Shown in pieces: positions 53,035-61,239 of a stretch of DNA of 64,000 bases. The position numbers and the translations under genes were made by a program. This DNA is from Lewinella sp. W8. GTDB taxonomy: Bacteria > Bacteroidota > Bacteroidia > Chitinophagales > Saprospiraceae. Positions within the stretch are counted from its first letter, which is position 1; each line of letters opens with the position of its first letter. The notes under the pieces are model-generated. The model was not told where the DNA came from. It ran no database searches and saw nothing but the letters and a program-made list of their open reading frames with translations. The stretch spans positions 1 to 64,000 of the forward strand of contig NZ_SNAQ03000001.1 in assembly GCF_004375085.3 (NCBI RefSeq), written 5' to 3'.

Positions 53035-53772
53035 ATGACCGCCTTTATCGTTGAAGATATGCCAGAAGCACTGGCCGCCCTGACCTCCGACCTCCACCGG
53101 GTAGCGCCGGACCTCGAAATCATTGGCACTGCTGCGGGGGTGATTGATGCGGCAAAGCAGTTACGGTCGCTAAAGCCGGATCTGCTTTTCCTGGACATCA
53201 TGCTGGGTGACGGAACGGGTTTCGATATCCTTGAGCTGATCCCTGACCTGGACGCACAGATAATCTTCATTACGGCTTCCGACGAATTTGCCGTGCGCGC
53301 TTTTCGGTTTGCGGCGGTAGATTATCTATTGAAGCCCGTCGACCAGGAGGCCCTGCGGGAAGCCCTGCAGCGCGCCCGGACGCGCCACGGCATATCGAGT
53401 GCAGATAGCCTGGAACTCCTGCGCAACACTATCCGGCAGCCAGAAGTATTGCCGGACCGCATTTCTCTGCATACTTCCGAGAAAATTCTGGTGGCCCCGG
53501 TGCGGGAGGTCATTCGTTGTGAGGCCGACGGGAACAATACCCGTTTTTTCTTTACGGAGGAAAGACCGGTATTCGTGACCAAAACCCTCAAGCACTATCA
53601 GGGTATGCTGGAGGGGCATCACTTCATTCGGGTGCATCAATCTCATCTGGTAAACCTGCGTCACGTGGTAGAATTCAAGAAGGTGGACAGCGGCTATTTG
53701 CGGATGACCAACGGAGATGAAGTTCCCGTAGCCAGCAGGAAGAGGGCCGAGGTCATTGATCTTCTCCGGTAG
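53035..53772 (+). CDS. LytTR-family response regulator
   Basis: 245 residues from ATG 53035 (MTAFIVEDMPEAL, the receiver start). The receiver domain has the acidic pair ED (7-8), phosphoacceptor D54 in LLFLDIMLGDG, a conserved Thr/Ser region FITASDE and the Lys in DYLLKPVD. The LytTR DNA-binding domain occupies about 140-245 (RISLHTSEKILVAPVREVIRCEADGNNTRFFF, FIRVHQSHLVNLRHVVEF, VPVASRKRAEVIDLL). It is surely the partner of the preceding kinase. LytTR regulators bind pairs of direct repeats; none was identified here. Confidence 0.95.
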   Translation: MTAFIVEDMPEALAALTSDLHRVAPDLEIIGTAAGVIDAAKQLRSLKPDLLFLDIMLGDGTGFDILELIPDLDAQIIFITASDEFAVRAFRFAAVDYLLKPVDQEALREALQRARTRHGISSADSLELLRNTIRQPEVLPDRISLHTSEKILVAPVREVIRCEADGNNTRFFFTEERPVFVTKTLKHYQGMLEGHHFIRVHQSHLVNLRHVVEFKKVDSGYLRMTNGDEVPVASRKRAEVIDLLR

Positions 53773-53858
53773 TGTAGTCCGGGCCCGATAAAGACGAGTC
53801 TCGGCAATCCATCGACGAGCAGGACAACTATGCGGGGCGCCAAGGCGTAATCTTCTTA

Positions 53859-54021
53859 GAGTTTGTTTGGGATTTTGGTCGTCTGACCGGATTTGAGATT
53901 TTTTTTGGTGGTGGCAAGGCGGGAAAATTGGATTTTAGCAGCGCTAAGTGAGGATTTTCCCAACGAAGCTAGCGCCAAAAAAGGCCAAATGGAGGTCAAT
54001 TACTAAATTCCAAACAAGCTC
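53859..54021. mobile_element. MITE-like element, 163 bp, with terminal inverted repeats and TTA duplication
   Basis: The left end GAGTTTGTTTGGGATTT (53859-53875) and the reverse complement of the right end (54005-54021) match at 15 of 17 bases. TTA immediately flanks both ends (53856-53858 and 54022-54024), as expected for a 3-bp target-site duplication. The interior is non-coding and holds GCGCTA (53941-53946) and TAGCGC (53970-53975) as inner inverted repeats. The pattern fits a non-autonomous derivative of an IS with 3-bp target sites, such as IS5-like families. No transposase is present. Confidence 0.65.
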
Positions 54022-54048
54022 TTACCTTAGCCAATAAGCTTTTCTGTT

Positions 54049-54717
54049 ATGATACCCTTGACGATCCTGAGTGTAGTACTTCTCGTAGCGATGATGATGC
54101 TTTTTCGGATGTGGTCTTCCAACCGCATGCCGGGTAAAAAGCAGCGCGCCCGCGTGGTTCGTGAGCTGAAGGAAGATATGGATAGCTGGAGCGAGAATCT
54201 GGTCCCCCTCAATAAAGAAGAGCTGGACCTGTTCAGTCTGGCGCAGGACAAGCAAGTCGTGAAGCGGGGCGCCGGCAAATCGGCGAAAGGCACCTTTACG
54301 ACCATTTTTCATGAACCCGTAGTGAGCTATTCCTACCGGCGGTACCTTGGCAAAAAGGTCAACGAGTTACTCTACGCCCGCACGGCGGAACACGATTACG
54401 TTTTCTGGACCGAAAACGGTAAGACCAGTCTGGAGATTGACGATCAGCCCGTGGGTACCATCGACAACAAAGTGCTTTTCGGGCAGCGGACCGGAAAGGA
54501 ATTGGCCCGGATCAGTGCCGAGGCTAAAGAGAACTACCTTCCCATCAGCGTTGGCAACCGGGAAGTAGGAGCCCTGTCTACGACCCAGGCCTCCAAAACG
54601 GACCCCCTGAGCCAACGGGCCTTCGAGTTTATTCCCGATGACCTCAACGACAAGGAAGAACAATTGCTGATGTCTCTCGCGACCCTGGAACTGGTGCGAC
54701 GGAGCCTACCCGCCTAA
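54049..54717 (+). CDS. Single-pass membrane protein of unknown function
   Basis: 222 residues. An N-terminal transmembrane helix (2-21; LTILSVVLLVAMMMLFRMW) is followed by a basic segment and a soluble, mixed alpha/beta region. This contains a repeated pattern of short strands (FTTIFHEPVVSYSYRR, HDYVFWTENGKTSLEIDDQPVGTID, YLPISVGNREVGALS) and ends in a helix (NDKEEQLLMSLATLELVRRSL). No named family recognised; the topology suggests a cytoplasmic domain. It begins just after the MITE-like element, whose edge contributes TACCTTAG (54023-54030), a possible -7. The sulfotransferase gene follows after 13 bases. Confidence 0.75.
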   Translation: MIPLTILSVVLLVAMMMLFRMWSSNRMPGKKQRARVVRELKEDMDSWSENLVPLNKEELDLFSLAQDKQVVKRGAGKSAKGTFTTIFHEPVVSYSYRRYLGKKVNELLYARTAEHDYVFWTENGKTSLEIDDQPVGTIDNKVLFGQRTGKELARISAEAKENYLPISVGNREVGALSTTQASKTDPLSQRAFEFIPDDLNDKEEQLLMSLATLELVRRSLPA

Positions 54718-54730
54718 GATACTCCACACT

Positions 54731-55438
54731 ATGGCCGAACCAACCTACGACCGTCAGCAGGACGCGCCAATCTTCATTGCCGCACCCGTCAGAAGATCCG
54801 GCACCACCTTGCTCCAGCGTTTGTGTTGTGGCTCCGGGGAGGCCATCGTCTTCGGGGAATTGGCGGCGGATGATTTCTTCCAGTTGGGGCAGGTCATGCA
54901 ATACAAAAAACAAATGGTCGCCATGGGCGGCGGGCAGCGCGACCGGATGCTGCAGGAAGTTATCGACGGAAAGGTCAACCAATGGATTCCCGACCTGCTG
55001 CCCTTCATGAAGGATTACGTCCTCTTGCAGGATAAGGTAATGGACAGTCTGTGCGAGGGCTACGCAATGGCCGCCGGAACCGACCGGCGGTGGGGGGTGA
55101 AACTGCCGGAGTGGTACCCACCCAACCTGGCTTTCTGGCAGCAACGCCTGCCCGCCTCCCGGACGGTGTACGTGGTGCGGGACGTGAAAGAGTGTCTGGC
55201 CTCGGCCAGGACCATGGGAATCGTTACCACCTCCGAGGACGAAGCTTACTTCAGGAATAATGCTCAGCAGTTCGAAGCCATGGCCCGCCAGATGCTCAAG
55301 CCCGAGCAAACCTATTTTCTGGATTACGCGGCGCTGTGCGACGAGCGCGCGGAGGAAGAACTGCGGCGCTTAGCCAGCTTCCTTGGACTGACCCAATTAC
55401 CCGCCGAAGTGTTGCAGCATCGGGTTGGCAATTATTAG
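54731..55438 (+). CDS. Sulfotransferase-family protein
   Basis: 235 residues. The N-terminal IFIAAPVRRSGTTLLQRLCC corresponds to the 5'-phosphosulfate loop (RSGTT), and SRTVYVVRDVKECLASARTMG to the 3'-phosphate-binding segment (RDxxxxxxS) of PAPS-dependent sulfotransferases. Between them lies VLQDKVMDSLCEG...RWGVKLPEW. The C-terminus with YFLDYAALCDERAEEELRRLASFLGL is also family-typical. Acceptor unknown; bacterial relatives modify glycans, lipids or tyrosines. Probably co-transcribed with the preceding ORFan (13-base gap). Confidence 0.88.
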   Translation: MAEPTYDRQQDAPIFIAAPVRRSGTTLLQRLCCGSGEAIVFGELAADDFFQLGQVMQYKKQMVAMGGGQRDRMLQEVIDGKVNQWIPDLLPFMKDYVLLQDKVMDSLCEGYAMAAGTDRRWGVKLPEWYPPNLAFWQQRLPASRTVYVVRDVKECLASARTMGIVTTSEDEAYFRNNAQQFEAMARQMLKPEQTYFLDYAALCDERAEEELRRLASFLGLTQLPAEVLQHRVGNY

Positions 55439-55663
55439 CAACGTAGGGCCGTAGTACTTGTGGGATGGCATAGGGTTATACCCCTTTTGATAGCACACAG
55501 ATTGTCCTTTCAGATGAATTCAGTCTTTTTTAGTTCTTCCCTGCCAAAAGGAAGGTTGTAACAATTTACAAATTGGGTCAGATGAGTGCAGTAGCTTAGG
55601 GGTACGTAAGAAACCTCTAAATTTACTCCAAAACGCCAAGGACAATTCTACCCCATAAGTTTT

Positions 55664-56256
55664 CCACCTTTTGCTGGCCAAAAGGTGGGGCCAACCACGA
55701 AGTAGCCGCGAAGCGAACGCCCTCGGCTGCATCATCGGCTTAACGGGAATGAAGACCTTTGCTGACCTACAAAGCCGAAACTCGCAACCTACTTAGTGGA
55801 TAAAAGATCACTAATCGGTTACACATCATTAGGGACTTTTTAAAAGCCTTGGGGTGCTCATACAACAGCTTGGCGCCAACGGTCGCAAAGGCCTCCATTC
55901 CCTACCGATGACGAAGGCCGAAAAAGAGGGGGAGCAGGGAAAAACCGAACAAACCCCTAAGGAAAGCTTGGAAGTAGCAAATACTTTAATCAAAGATAGC
56001 AACGAGAAAAAATTTTATATCCGGCCTTAATTGCTGGTAGGGGGAGCGGTGCTTTTGGGCCGTGAAGCGGAATTGGTGTTTGAGCCAATACTTGATGATT
56101 GCTTGAAAAACAAGGGGTCGATAATCGATGGGTTTTCTTTGAAAAAAGTAGTGTGCGGCGAGTTTCAATTTCGTAGGCGCCAAAAGTGCCGTGAGCCCGT
56201 TAAGCCGGCAATTTAGACGGGAGGCTTTTGCGGTACTTTTGGCCGACAAAAGTACC
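55664..56256. repeat. 593-bp segment bounded by related hairpins in inverted orientation
   Basis: The left hairpin has 9-bp arms CCACCTTTT/AAAAGGTGG and the right hairpin arms GGTACTTTT/AAAAGTACC, each with a 7-base loop containing GGCC. The cores CTTTTGCTGGCCAAAAG (55668-55684) and, on the other strand, CTTTTGTCGGCCAAAAG (56252-56236) match at 15 of 17 positions in opposite orientation, like element ends. No transposase inside. Confidence 0.45.
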
Positions 56257-56460
56257 AAACTTGGATAGCGAGAAAAATGTCCGTCTTTATCTAAAATCAG
56301 TGATGGGTGGACTTCCGTATCACACCTCCACCTAATACCAGAAAAGTAGTTTATTAAGGGAATACATACCAGGAGAAAGGGGTTATAACTCTATGCTACA
56401 ACAAGGGTTATAACTTTGCGCTAACCCACATACTTCGTATCACTATGGCCATTTCTTCCA

Positions 56461-56501
56461 CTTAAAAAAAGAAGAAGGGCGCCCGGTTACGGGCGCCCTT
56501 C
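56461..56501 (-). terminator. Terminator of icd
   Basis: A perfect 12-bp stem, GAAGGGCGCCCG (56474-56485) with CGGGCGCCCTTC (56490-56501), has a GTTA loop. On the minus strand TTCTTTTTTTAAG follows. Confidence 0.85.
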
Positions 56502-56540
56502 ATTACTGAAAACCAGCTCAGGTCGGTTATTCAGTCCTTT

Positions 56541-57770
56541 TTACATATTGGCGATGATCTCGTCACCGAACTCGCTACACTTGAGCAGGGTAGCTCCGTC
56601 CATCAGACGCTCAAAATCGTAGGTTACGCGCTTCTTGGAGATGGCGCCTTCGATTCCTTTGATGATGAGGTCAGCGGCCTCGGTCCATCCCATGTAGCGG
56701 AACATCATTTCTCCGGAGAGGATTACGGAGCTGGGGTTCACCTTGTCGAGTCCGGCGTACTTGGGCGCCGTACCGTGGGTGGCCTCGAAGATGGAAACCC
56801 CCGTGTCGTAGTTGATGTTGGCTCCGGGAGCGATACCGATACCACCCACCTGGGCGGCCAGGGCGTCGGAGATGTAGTCACCGTTGAGGTTCAGGGTAGC
56901 GATTACGCTGTACTCCTTCGGGCGGAGGATGATCTGCTGAAGCATGGCGTCGGCAATCACGTCCTTGATGGTAATGGTGCGGCCATCTTCGGTCTTGATG
57001 ACGTGCCAGGGACCTCCGTCCAGTACTTCGCCGTTGAAGTCCTGGGCAGCGGTTTCGTATCCCCAGTCGCGGAAAGCCCCTTCGGTAAACTTCATGATGT
57101 TACCCTTATGGACGAGGGTTACGCTGTCCTTACCGTTGTCGATGGCGTACTGGATGGCCGCTTTTACGAGGCGGTTGGTGCCTTCCTGGCTGACGGGCTT
57201 GATGCCGATACCGGCCGTGTTCGGGAAGCGGACCTTGGCGTAGCGCTCGGGGTAGGTTTCCTTGAGCCACTGCAGGAAGGCCGCGTTTTCGTCGGTGCCT
57301 TCGGCAAACTCGATTCCGGCGTAGATGTCCTCCGTGTTTTCCCGGAAGATGACCATGTCAACGTCCTGGGGGTTCTTGACGGGGCTGGGAACACCCTGGA
57401 AGTACTGTACCGGGCGCACGCAGGCGTAGAGGTCCAGCTTCTGGCGCAGGGCCACGTTCAGGGAGCGGATGCCACCTCCAACGGGGGTAGTGAGGGGACC
57501 CTTGATGGAGACGAGGTATTCTCCGATGACGTCCAGCGTTTCCTGGGGCAGCCATTCGCCCGTATTGTCCATGGCTTTTTGTCCGGCGAGGACTTCCCGC
57601 CAAACGATTTCCTTTTCGCCGTTATAGGCTTTTTGCACGGCGGCTTGGAGGACGCGGCTGGCGGCCGCCCAGATGTCAGGACCGATGCCATCTCCCTCGA
57701 TGAAGGGAATGATGGGGTCGTTGGGTACGTTTAATTTTCCGTTGGTCAGGGTGATTTTTGTTCCGCTCAT
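56541..57770 (-). CDS. icd: NADP-dependent isocitrate dehydrogenase
   Basis: 409 residues from ATG 57770; the frame is open further upstream, but [33 protein letters not shown] is the conserved start. Substrate-binding [17 protein letters not shown] holds the serine that is phosphorylated in E. coli ICD, followed by [10 protein letters not shown] and the metal-binding [10 protein letters not shown]. The cofactor segment [23 protein letters not shown] resembles the NADP-type dimeric enzyme. The enzyme makes 2-oxoglutarate, CO2 and NADPH in the TCA cycle. No aceK is present nearby. Transcribed alone, with a strong terminator; a TATTTTTG box lies 55 bases upstream of the ATG. Confidence 0.96.
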   Translation of the reverse strand: MSGTKITLTNGKLNVPNDPIIPFIEGDGIGPDIWAAASRVLQAAVQKAYNGEKEIVWREVLAGQKAMDNTGEWLPQETLDVIGEYLVSIKGPLTTPVGGGIRSLNVALRQKLDLYACVRPVQYFQGVPSPVKNPQDVDMVIFRENTEDIYAGIEFAEGTDENAAFLQWLKETYPERYAKVRFPNTAGIGIKPVSQEGTNRLVKAAIQYAIDNGKDSVTLVHKGNIMKFTEGAFRDWGYETAAQDFNGEVLDGGPWHVIKTEDGRTITIKDVIADAMLQQIILRPKEYSVIATLNLNGDYISDALAAQVGGIGIAPGANINYDTGVSIFEATHGTAPKYAGLDKVNPSSVILSGEMMFRYMGWTEAADLIIKGIEGAISKKRVTYDFERLMDGATLLKCSEFGDEIIANM

Positions 57771-57824
57771 GGACTTGTTTCCTATTTTTAGCGATAAGAG
57801 TGCGCGTTGGCGCGCATTGGCCGG

Positions 57825-57832
57825 CAAAAATA
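57825..57832 (-). promoter_or_regulatory. Candidate -7 box TATTTTTG of icd
   Basis: A perfect TAnnTTTG on the minus strand, giving a leader of about 50 bases. No TTTG at the expected -33 position. Confidence 0.35.
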
Positions 57833-57903
57833 AGAAATTTTTTGCCCTCTTTTCAGGGAAATACCACTGGCTTATAATCGTTTGTGCCTCAAATTCCTCG
57901 CGC

Positions 57904-58665
57904 TTGAACAAGAACCCAATCTTCTTTGCTCTTTTACTACTCCTTTGCACCTGCGGCACGCCACGATCCAGTGCACCGATCCAGGATAATTCAACGGGAG
58001 AAACCTACCGAGATACCATCATCGCTCCCCCCATTACCGGCGGGGAGGGAGAGGTCGGCTCGGAAGAGATTTCGACGGACCAACCGGTAGCGGTAGAGGT
58101 GTTGCCAACGCGCTACGCCGAGTTCATCAGCAGAAGGACAACCTCCGCTCCGGCGCTGCCCCGGGCCAATAACGCCTGTCACCTTGCGGTGGAAGTGCGG
58201 GGCTACGAAGGGGAAGACGGCTGCGACCTGCTCCTGGAAACCGACGCCGGAAATCTGTTCTACGTTGGGGCCGAATATCGGGGTGACCCCCTGGAGCCGG
58301 GTTCGAGAATCAGCATTGGTTTTGAGTACATGGACCCCGACCCCACCAACACCTGTACGAACGTTGACGCCACCATTCGCATCACCTGCTGGAAACTCCT
58401 GCGGGTAAGTTCCGGGATTCCGCGGCCGATCTTCTGTGAGGCCTACGATCGGCCAAGTCAGTGGCTGTACGATCTGGCCAAAGATTTTTCGGCCACCTAC
58501 ATCACCCGATTTCCCTGGAAGGACGACCGCTACGTCTACTTGCTCGAATCGCCCTTCGGCCAGTACTTATTTGATTGCCGGGGTTATCAGTTGTGCCAGC
58601 CCCGCAAAAACTGCCTGGGCTTCATCGAGCGCATTCGGGAGGGTGTGGTGATTTGGGAGGGGTGA
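57904..58665 (+). CDS. Hypothetical lipoprotein
   Basis: 253 residues from TTG 57904, chosen because [17 protein letters not shown] then forms a lipoprotein signal; the open frame upstream runs through the icd promoter and is not plausible. Lipid attachment would be at the first or second Cys (15 or 17). A Thr/Glu/Pro-rich linker (20-80) precedes a globular domain with at least eight cysteines, suggesting disulfides in the periplasm or on the surface. These lie in [56 protein letters not shown] and RKNCLGF. No family recognised. Divergent from icd. Confidence 0.7.
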   Translation: MNKNPIFFALLLLLCTCGTPRSSAPIQDNSTGETYRDTIIAPPITGGEGEVGSEEISTDQPVAVEVLPTRYAEFISRRTTSAPALPRANNACHLAVEVRGYEGEDGCDLLLETDAGNLFYVGAEYRGDPLEPGSRISIGFEYMDPDPTNTCTNVDATIRITCWKLLRVSSGIPRPIFCEAYDRPSQWLYDLAKDFSATYITRFPWKDDRYVYLLESPFGQYLFDCRGYQLCQPRKNCLGFIERIREGVVIWEG

Positions 58666-58863
58666 TAAACATTAGGAGCGAAGGCCAGCATCACCCGGAA
58701 AAGTTGGGCTCCTAATCCCTATTGTTGCCTAAAACAACCTGACGGAAATTCGTGTCCGCCATTTCCCCCGCAACAATCGGCGGCCACACAGAACGTTAGT
58801 AAGATAATGTTGTTATGGTTGAAGACGGGAGTTATTCCCGCCTCACCTCACTAAATCCACCTG

Positions 58864-59967
58864 ATGTCCATCGTTCGCGTAGCCGCCTGGTTATTGTCCA
58901 TCGGACTGATCCTCACCCTGGTGGTGGTGGGGAAGAGTTACCTGGTACCCATTTTCATGGCCCTGGTCATTTGGTACCTGGTGAATGCCCTCAACAACCA
59001 GTTTCGCCGACTTCCCGTCGTCGGAAAACATCTCCCGAATTTCCTCACCCTGGGTATGTCGCTGGCCATGATCGGCCTGTCCCTGTATGCGGTGGGGGAT
59101 ACCATCGTGGAGACCATCAACGGCTTCGTGGTGGATAGCCAGAAATACGTGCCCCGAATCGACGCGCAAATCGCCAAGGTTTACGCGATGCTGCGGCCCG
59201 GAGACATCCCGCCTTCCGTCGCCAACCTGAAACTGAACGAACAGCTCTGGGCCTACTCGGTGGAAGTCCTCAACGGCGTCACCAACTTTGCCAAGGGATT
59301 GTTCCTGGTCCTGTTGTACGTGTTGTTTTTTCTGATCGAGCAGGGGGCCTTCGGTAAAAAAATGCGCGCCCTCGGCTGGGATCTGGGCGAAACCAACCAA
59401 CTTAGCCTGGTCCTGAACGAGATCAACACCGCCATGCGGACCTACCTGGGCGTGAAAACCTTCACCAGCCTGATCACCGCACTGCTGAGCTGGATCGTGC
59501 TGCAGTCGATCGGACTGGATTACGCCCTGTTCTGGGCCTTCCTCATTTTTCTGTTCAACTACATCCCGACCATCGGCTCCATCACCGCCACCGCCCTGCC
59601 GGCCCTGCTGGCCCTGGTGCAGTTTGAAACCCTGACGCCCTTTCTGGTGGTGGCCCTCGGGGTGACCGGCATCCAAATCCTGATCGGTAACATTGTCGAA
59701 CCCAGGCTGATGGGCGACAGCCTCAATATCTCTCCGCTGGTGGTGGTACTTTCCCTGATTTTATGGTCCATGCTCTGGGGGGTGGTGGGTATGTTACTCA
59801 GCGTTCCCATCACGGTGGCCATCATCATCATTTGTGCGCAGTTTCCCAAAACCCGGGCCATTGCCATTTTGCTGAGCAAAAACGGTAAGGTCAAAGTGGC
59901 GGGCAGGTATCCGAAGAAAAAGCGCGCCAAGAAACCGAAAGCCGTGGAAGTCCCCGCGGAAAAATAG
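58864..59967 (+). CDS. AI-2E family transporter (PerM/TqsA-like)
   Basis: 367 residues. Eight helices in the family pattern: two at the N-terminus (5-45), one at about 60-80, a cytoplasmic segment, one after FAKGLFLVLLYVLFFLIEQG, and a C-terminal bundle. The C-terminal part carries TYLGVKTFTSLITALLSWIVLQSIGLDYALFWAFLIFLFNYIPTIGSITATALPALLAL and EPRLMGDSLNISPLVVVLSLILWSMLWGVVGMLLSVPITVAI, the diagnostic stretches. A Lys/Pro-rich tail ends the protein. Members export autoinducer-2, Na+/H+ or other solutes, so the substrate is uncertain. No lsr or luxS gene in the window. Confidence 0.93.
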   Translation: MSIVRVAAWLLSIGLILTLVVVGKSYLVPIFMALVIWYLVNALNNQFRRLPVVGKHLPNFLTLGMSLAMIGLSLYAVGDTIVETINGFVVDSQKYVPRIDAQIAKVYAMLRPGDIPPSVANLKLNEQLWAYSVEVLNGVTNFAKGLFLVLLYVLFFLIEQGAFGKKMRALGWDLGETNQLSLVLNEINTAMRTYLGVKTFTSLITALLSWIVLQSIGLDYALFWAFLIFLFNYIPTIGSITATALPALLALVQFETLTPFLVVALGVTGIQILIGNIVEPRLMGDSLNISPLVVVLSLILWSMLWGVVGMLLSVPITVAIIIICAQFPKTRAIAILLSKNGKVKVAGRYPKKKRAKKPKAVEVPAEK

Positions 59968-60158
59968 GATCCCGGCCCCCATAGTATATCGGAGCCGGGA
60001 CGCTGGAAATCACACACTGCTATAAACAACCGCCCTTTTCGCAGAACGGAGGGGAGGGGTAATGAGGAGAACCCCCGGTGGTTGACCGTAGTAAACGATT
60101 CTGCGGGATAACGGACCATTTTTCGGGGTATCCAGACTTCCCCGATAGGAGGGGTCCC

Positions 60159-60764
60159 CTACTCGGGGACGGTCCACCCGTAGTAAAGCCAATCCTCCAG
60201 GTAATCCACGTCGGAGAGCGGCGTGAGCTGGGCGACGCGCAGACCGGCTTGTTCCGCTCGTTGGAGAGTTTCGGGCAAAACGGCCTCCGTGCTCCACGCC
60301 ATATTTTCGAAGAGGGAAGTTTCCATCTGGCGCAGTCCCAGCAGATAATAACCGCCGTCCAGCGCCGGCCCCACGACCACCTCGTGGTCCTGCAGTTGAG
60401 TGTAGGCTTCCCGGAGCAATTCGGTGGTCACCCCCGGGCAATCGCTTCCGATGATGATGACGGATTCATGCCCCCGGGCAAAGGCATGCTCAAAGCCCCG
60501 CTGCATGCGCTCTCCCAGTCCATTGCCCTCCTGCACTAATTTGTGGAAATCGTCTCCGGGCCAGTTGTCATTCTCGGCGACCCAGTCGGAATAAAACAGG
60601 TAGCGGTCCACGTCTTCCAGGGGGAGGGCCTGGTCGCGGGTCCAGTCCATGAGCTGGTGGTACATTTTCAGTGCCTTTTCGTCACCGACGGTGGCGGCCA
60701 GCCGGGTCTTGGTCCGTCCGGCGATGGGATTCTTGACAAAAATGAGGAGGGCTTGCTGCTTCAT
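60159..60764 (-). CDS. TIGR04282-type (DUF2064) glycosyltransferase
   Basis: 201 residues from ATG 60764; the open extension to 60833 is not conserved. The N-terminal LLIFVKNPIAGRTKTRLAATVGDEKAL is the nucleotide-sugar binding signature. VIIIGSDCPGVTTELLREAYTQL gives the Asp for metal binding, and VVGPALDGGYYLLGL the DGGY motif of GT-A folds of this family. Proteins of this type are often annotated in arsenosugar biosynthesis, but no arsM or arsS is nearby, so the acceptor is open. Divergent from the DUF427-egtBD set. Confidence 0.88.
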   Translation of the reverse strand: MKQQALLIFVKNPIAGRTKTRLAATVGDEKALKMYHQLMDWTRDQALPLEDVDRYLFYSDWVAENDNWPGDDFHKLVQEGNGLGERMQRGFEHAFARGHESVIIIGSDCPGVTTELLREAYTQLQDHEVVVGPALDGGYYLLGLRQMETSLFENMAWSTEAVLPETLQRAEQAGLRVAQLTPLSDVDYLEDWLYYGWTVPE

Positions 60765-60945
60765 GGCGGCAATATACAACAAGGAGCAGGCGGGAAATGT
60801 CTGCCGGAGGCAGCTCCGCCACCGGGCGGGCAAATGACCTGAATTGACAAGTATCTGGACCGAAGTGATCGTGTTTTCGGACCAAAAAACTGCAACTTGC
60901 CCCTGTCTTCTCCGTTACTTGAGGAGAGACCAAGCAAAAGCCATC

Positions 60946-61230
60946 ATGAAAGCCATCTGGAAAGGACGGGTAATCGCCGAGAGTGACGATACCGTAGTCG
61001 TGGAGGGAAATCATTACTTCCCGGAAAACGCCGTCGATAAATCCCTGCTCACGTCCAGCGATACCACCACCTTTTGTGGCTGGAAGGGACACTGCAGCTA
61101 CTATTCCGTAGTGGTAGACGGGGAAGAAAATAAGGATGCCGCCTGGTACTACGCCGATCCGTATCCGCGGGCGGAACAAATCCGCGATCGGATTGCCTTC
61201 TGGAAGGGCGTGGAAATTGTTGAGGAATAA
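60946..61230 (+). CDS. DUF427 domain protein
   Basis: 94 residues from ATG 60946, the only start giving the family's normal length. DUF427 pattern: MKAIWKGRVIAESDDTVVVEGNHYFP, LLTSSDTTTFCGWKGHCSYYSVVVDGEENKDAAWYYADPYPRAEQI and IAFWKGVEI. It is a small beta-rich fold of unknown biochemical role. The spacing of 9 bases to egtB makes co-transcription likely, which links it by position to ergothioneine synthesis in this genome. Confidence 0.92.
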   Translation: MKAIWKGRVIAESDDTVVVEGNHYFPENAVDKSLLTSSDTTTFCGWKGHCSYYSVVVDGEENKDAAWYYADPYPRAEQIRDRIAFWKGVEIVEE

Positions 61231-61239
61231 ATCCTACTC

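Larger units (their letters stand above)
55439..56540. other. 1.1-kb gene-poor stretch
   Basis: Short open frames only, all with poor protein character. It contains a pair of related hairpins in opposite orientation (55664-55688 and 56232-56256), a direct repeat of GGGTTATAACT (56380-56390 and 56405-56415), and the icd terminator at the right end. Lower GC than its neighbours. It could be a decayed mobile element or a dispersed non-coding repeat. Confidence 0.5.

Noticed and set aside
55520..55735. 71-codon minus-strand open frame
   Set aside because: It crosses the left hairpin of the 593-bp segment, and its composition gives no sign of a real protein.
55986..56258. 90-codon minus-strand open frame in the gene-poor stretch
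   Set aside because: It overlaps one of the hairpins, lacks a recognisable start context and has no domain features. It may be a conserved repeat frame, but it is not supported as a gene.
57771..57959. 63-residue N-terminal extension of isocitrate dehydrogenase
   Set aside because: The extension contains the candidate promoter and no conserved residues; ATG 57770 matches the family start.
59970..60000. Hairpin TCCCGGC/GCCGGGA after the AI-2E transporter gene
   Set aside because: Only seven pairs with a long loop and no T-tract; not listed as a terminator.
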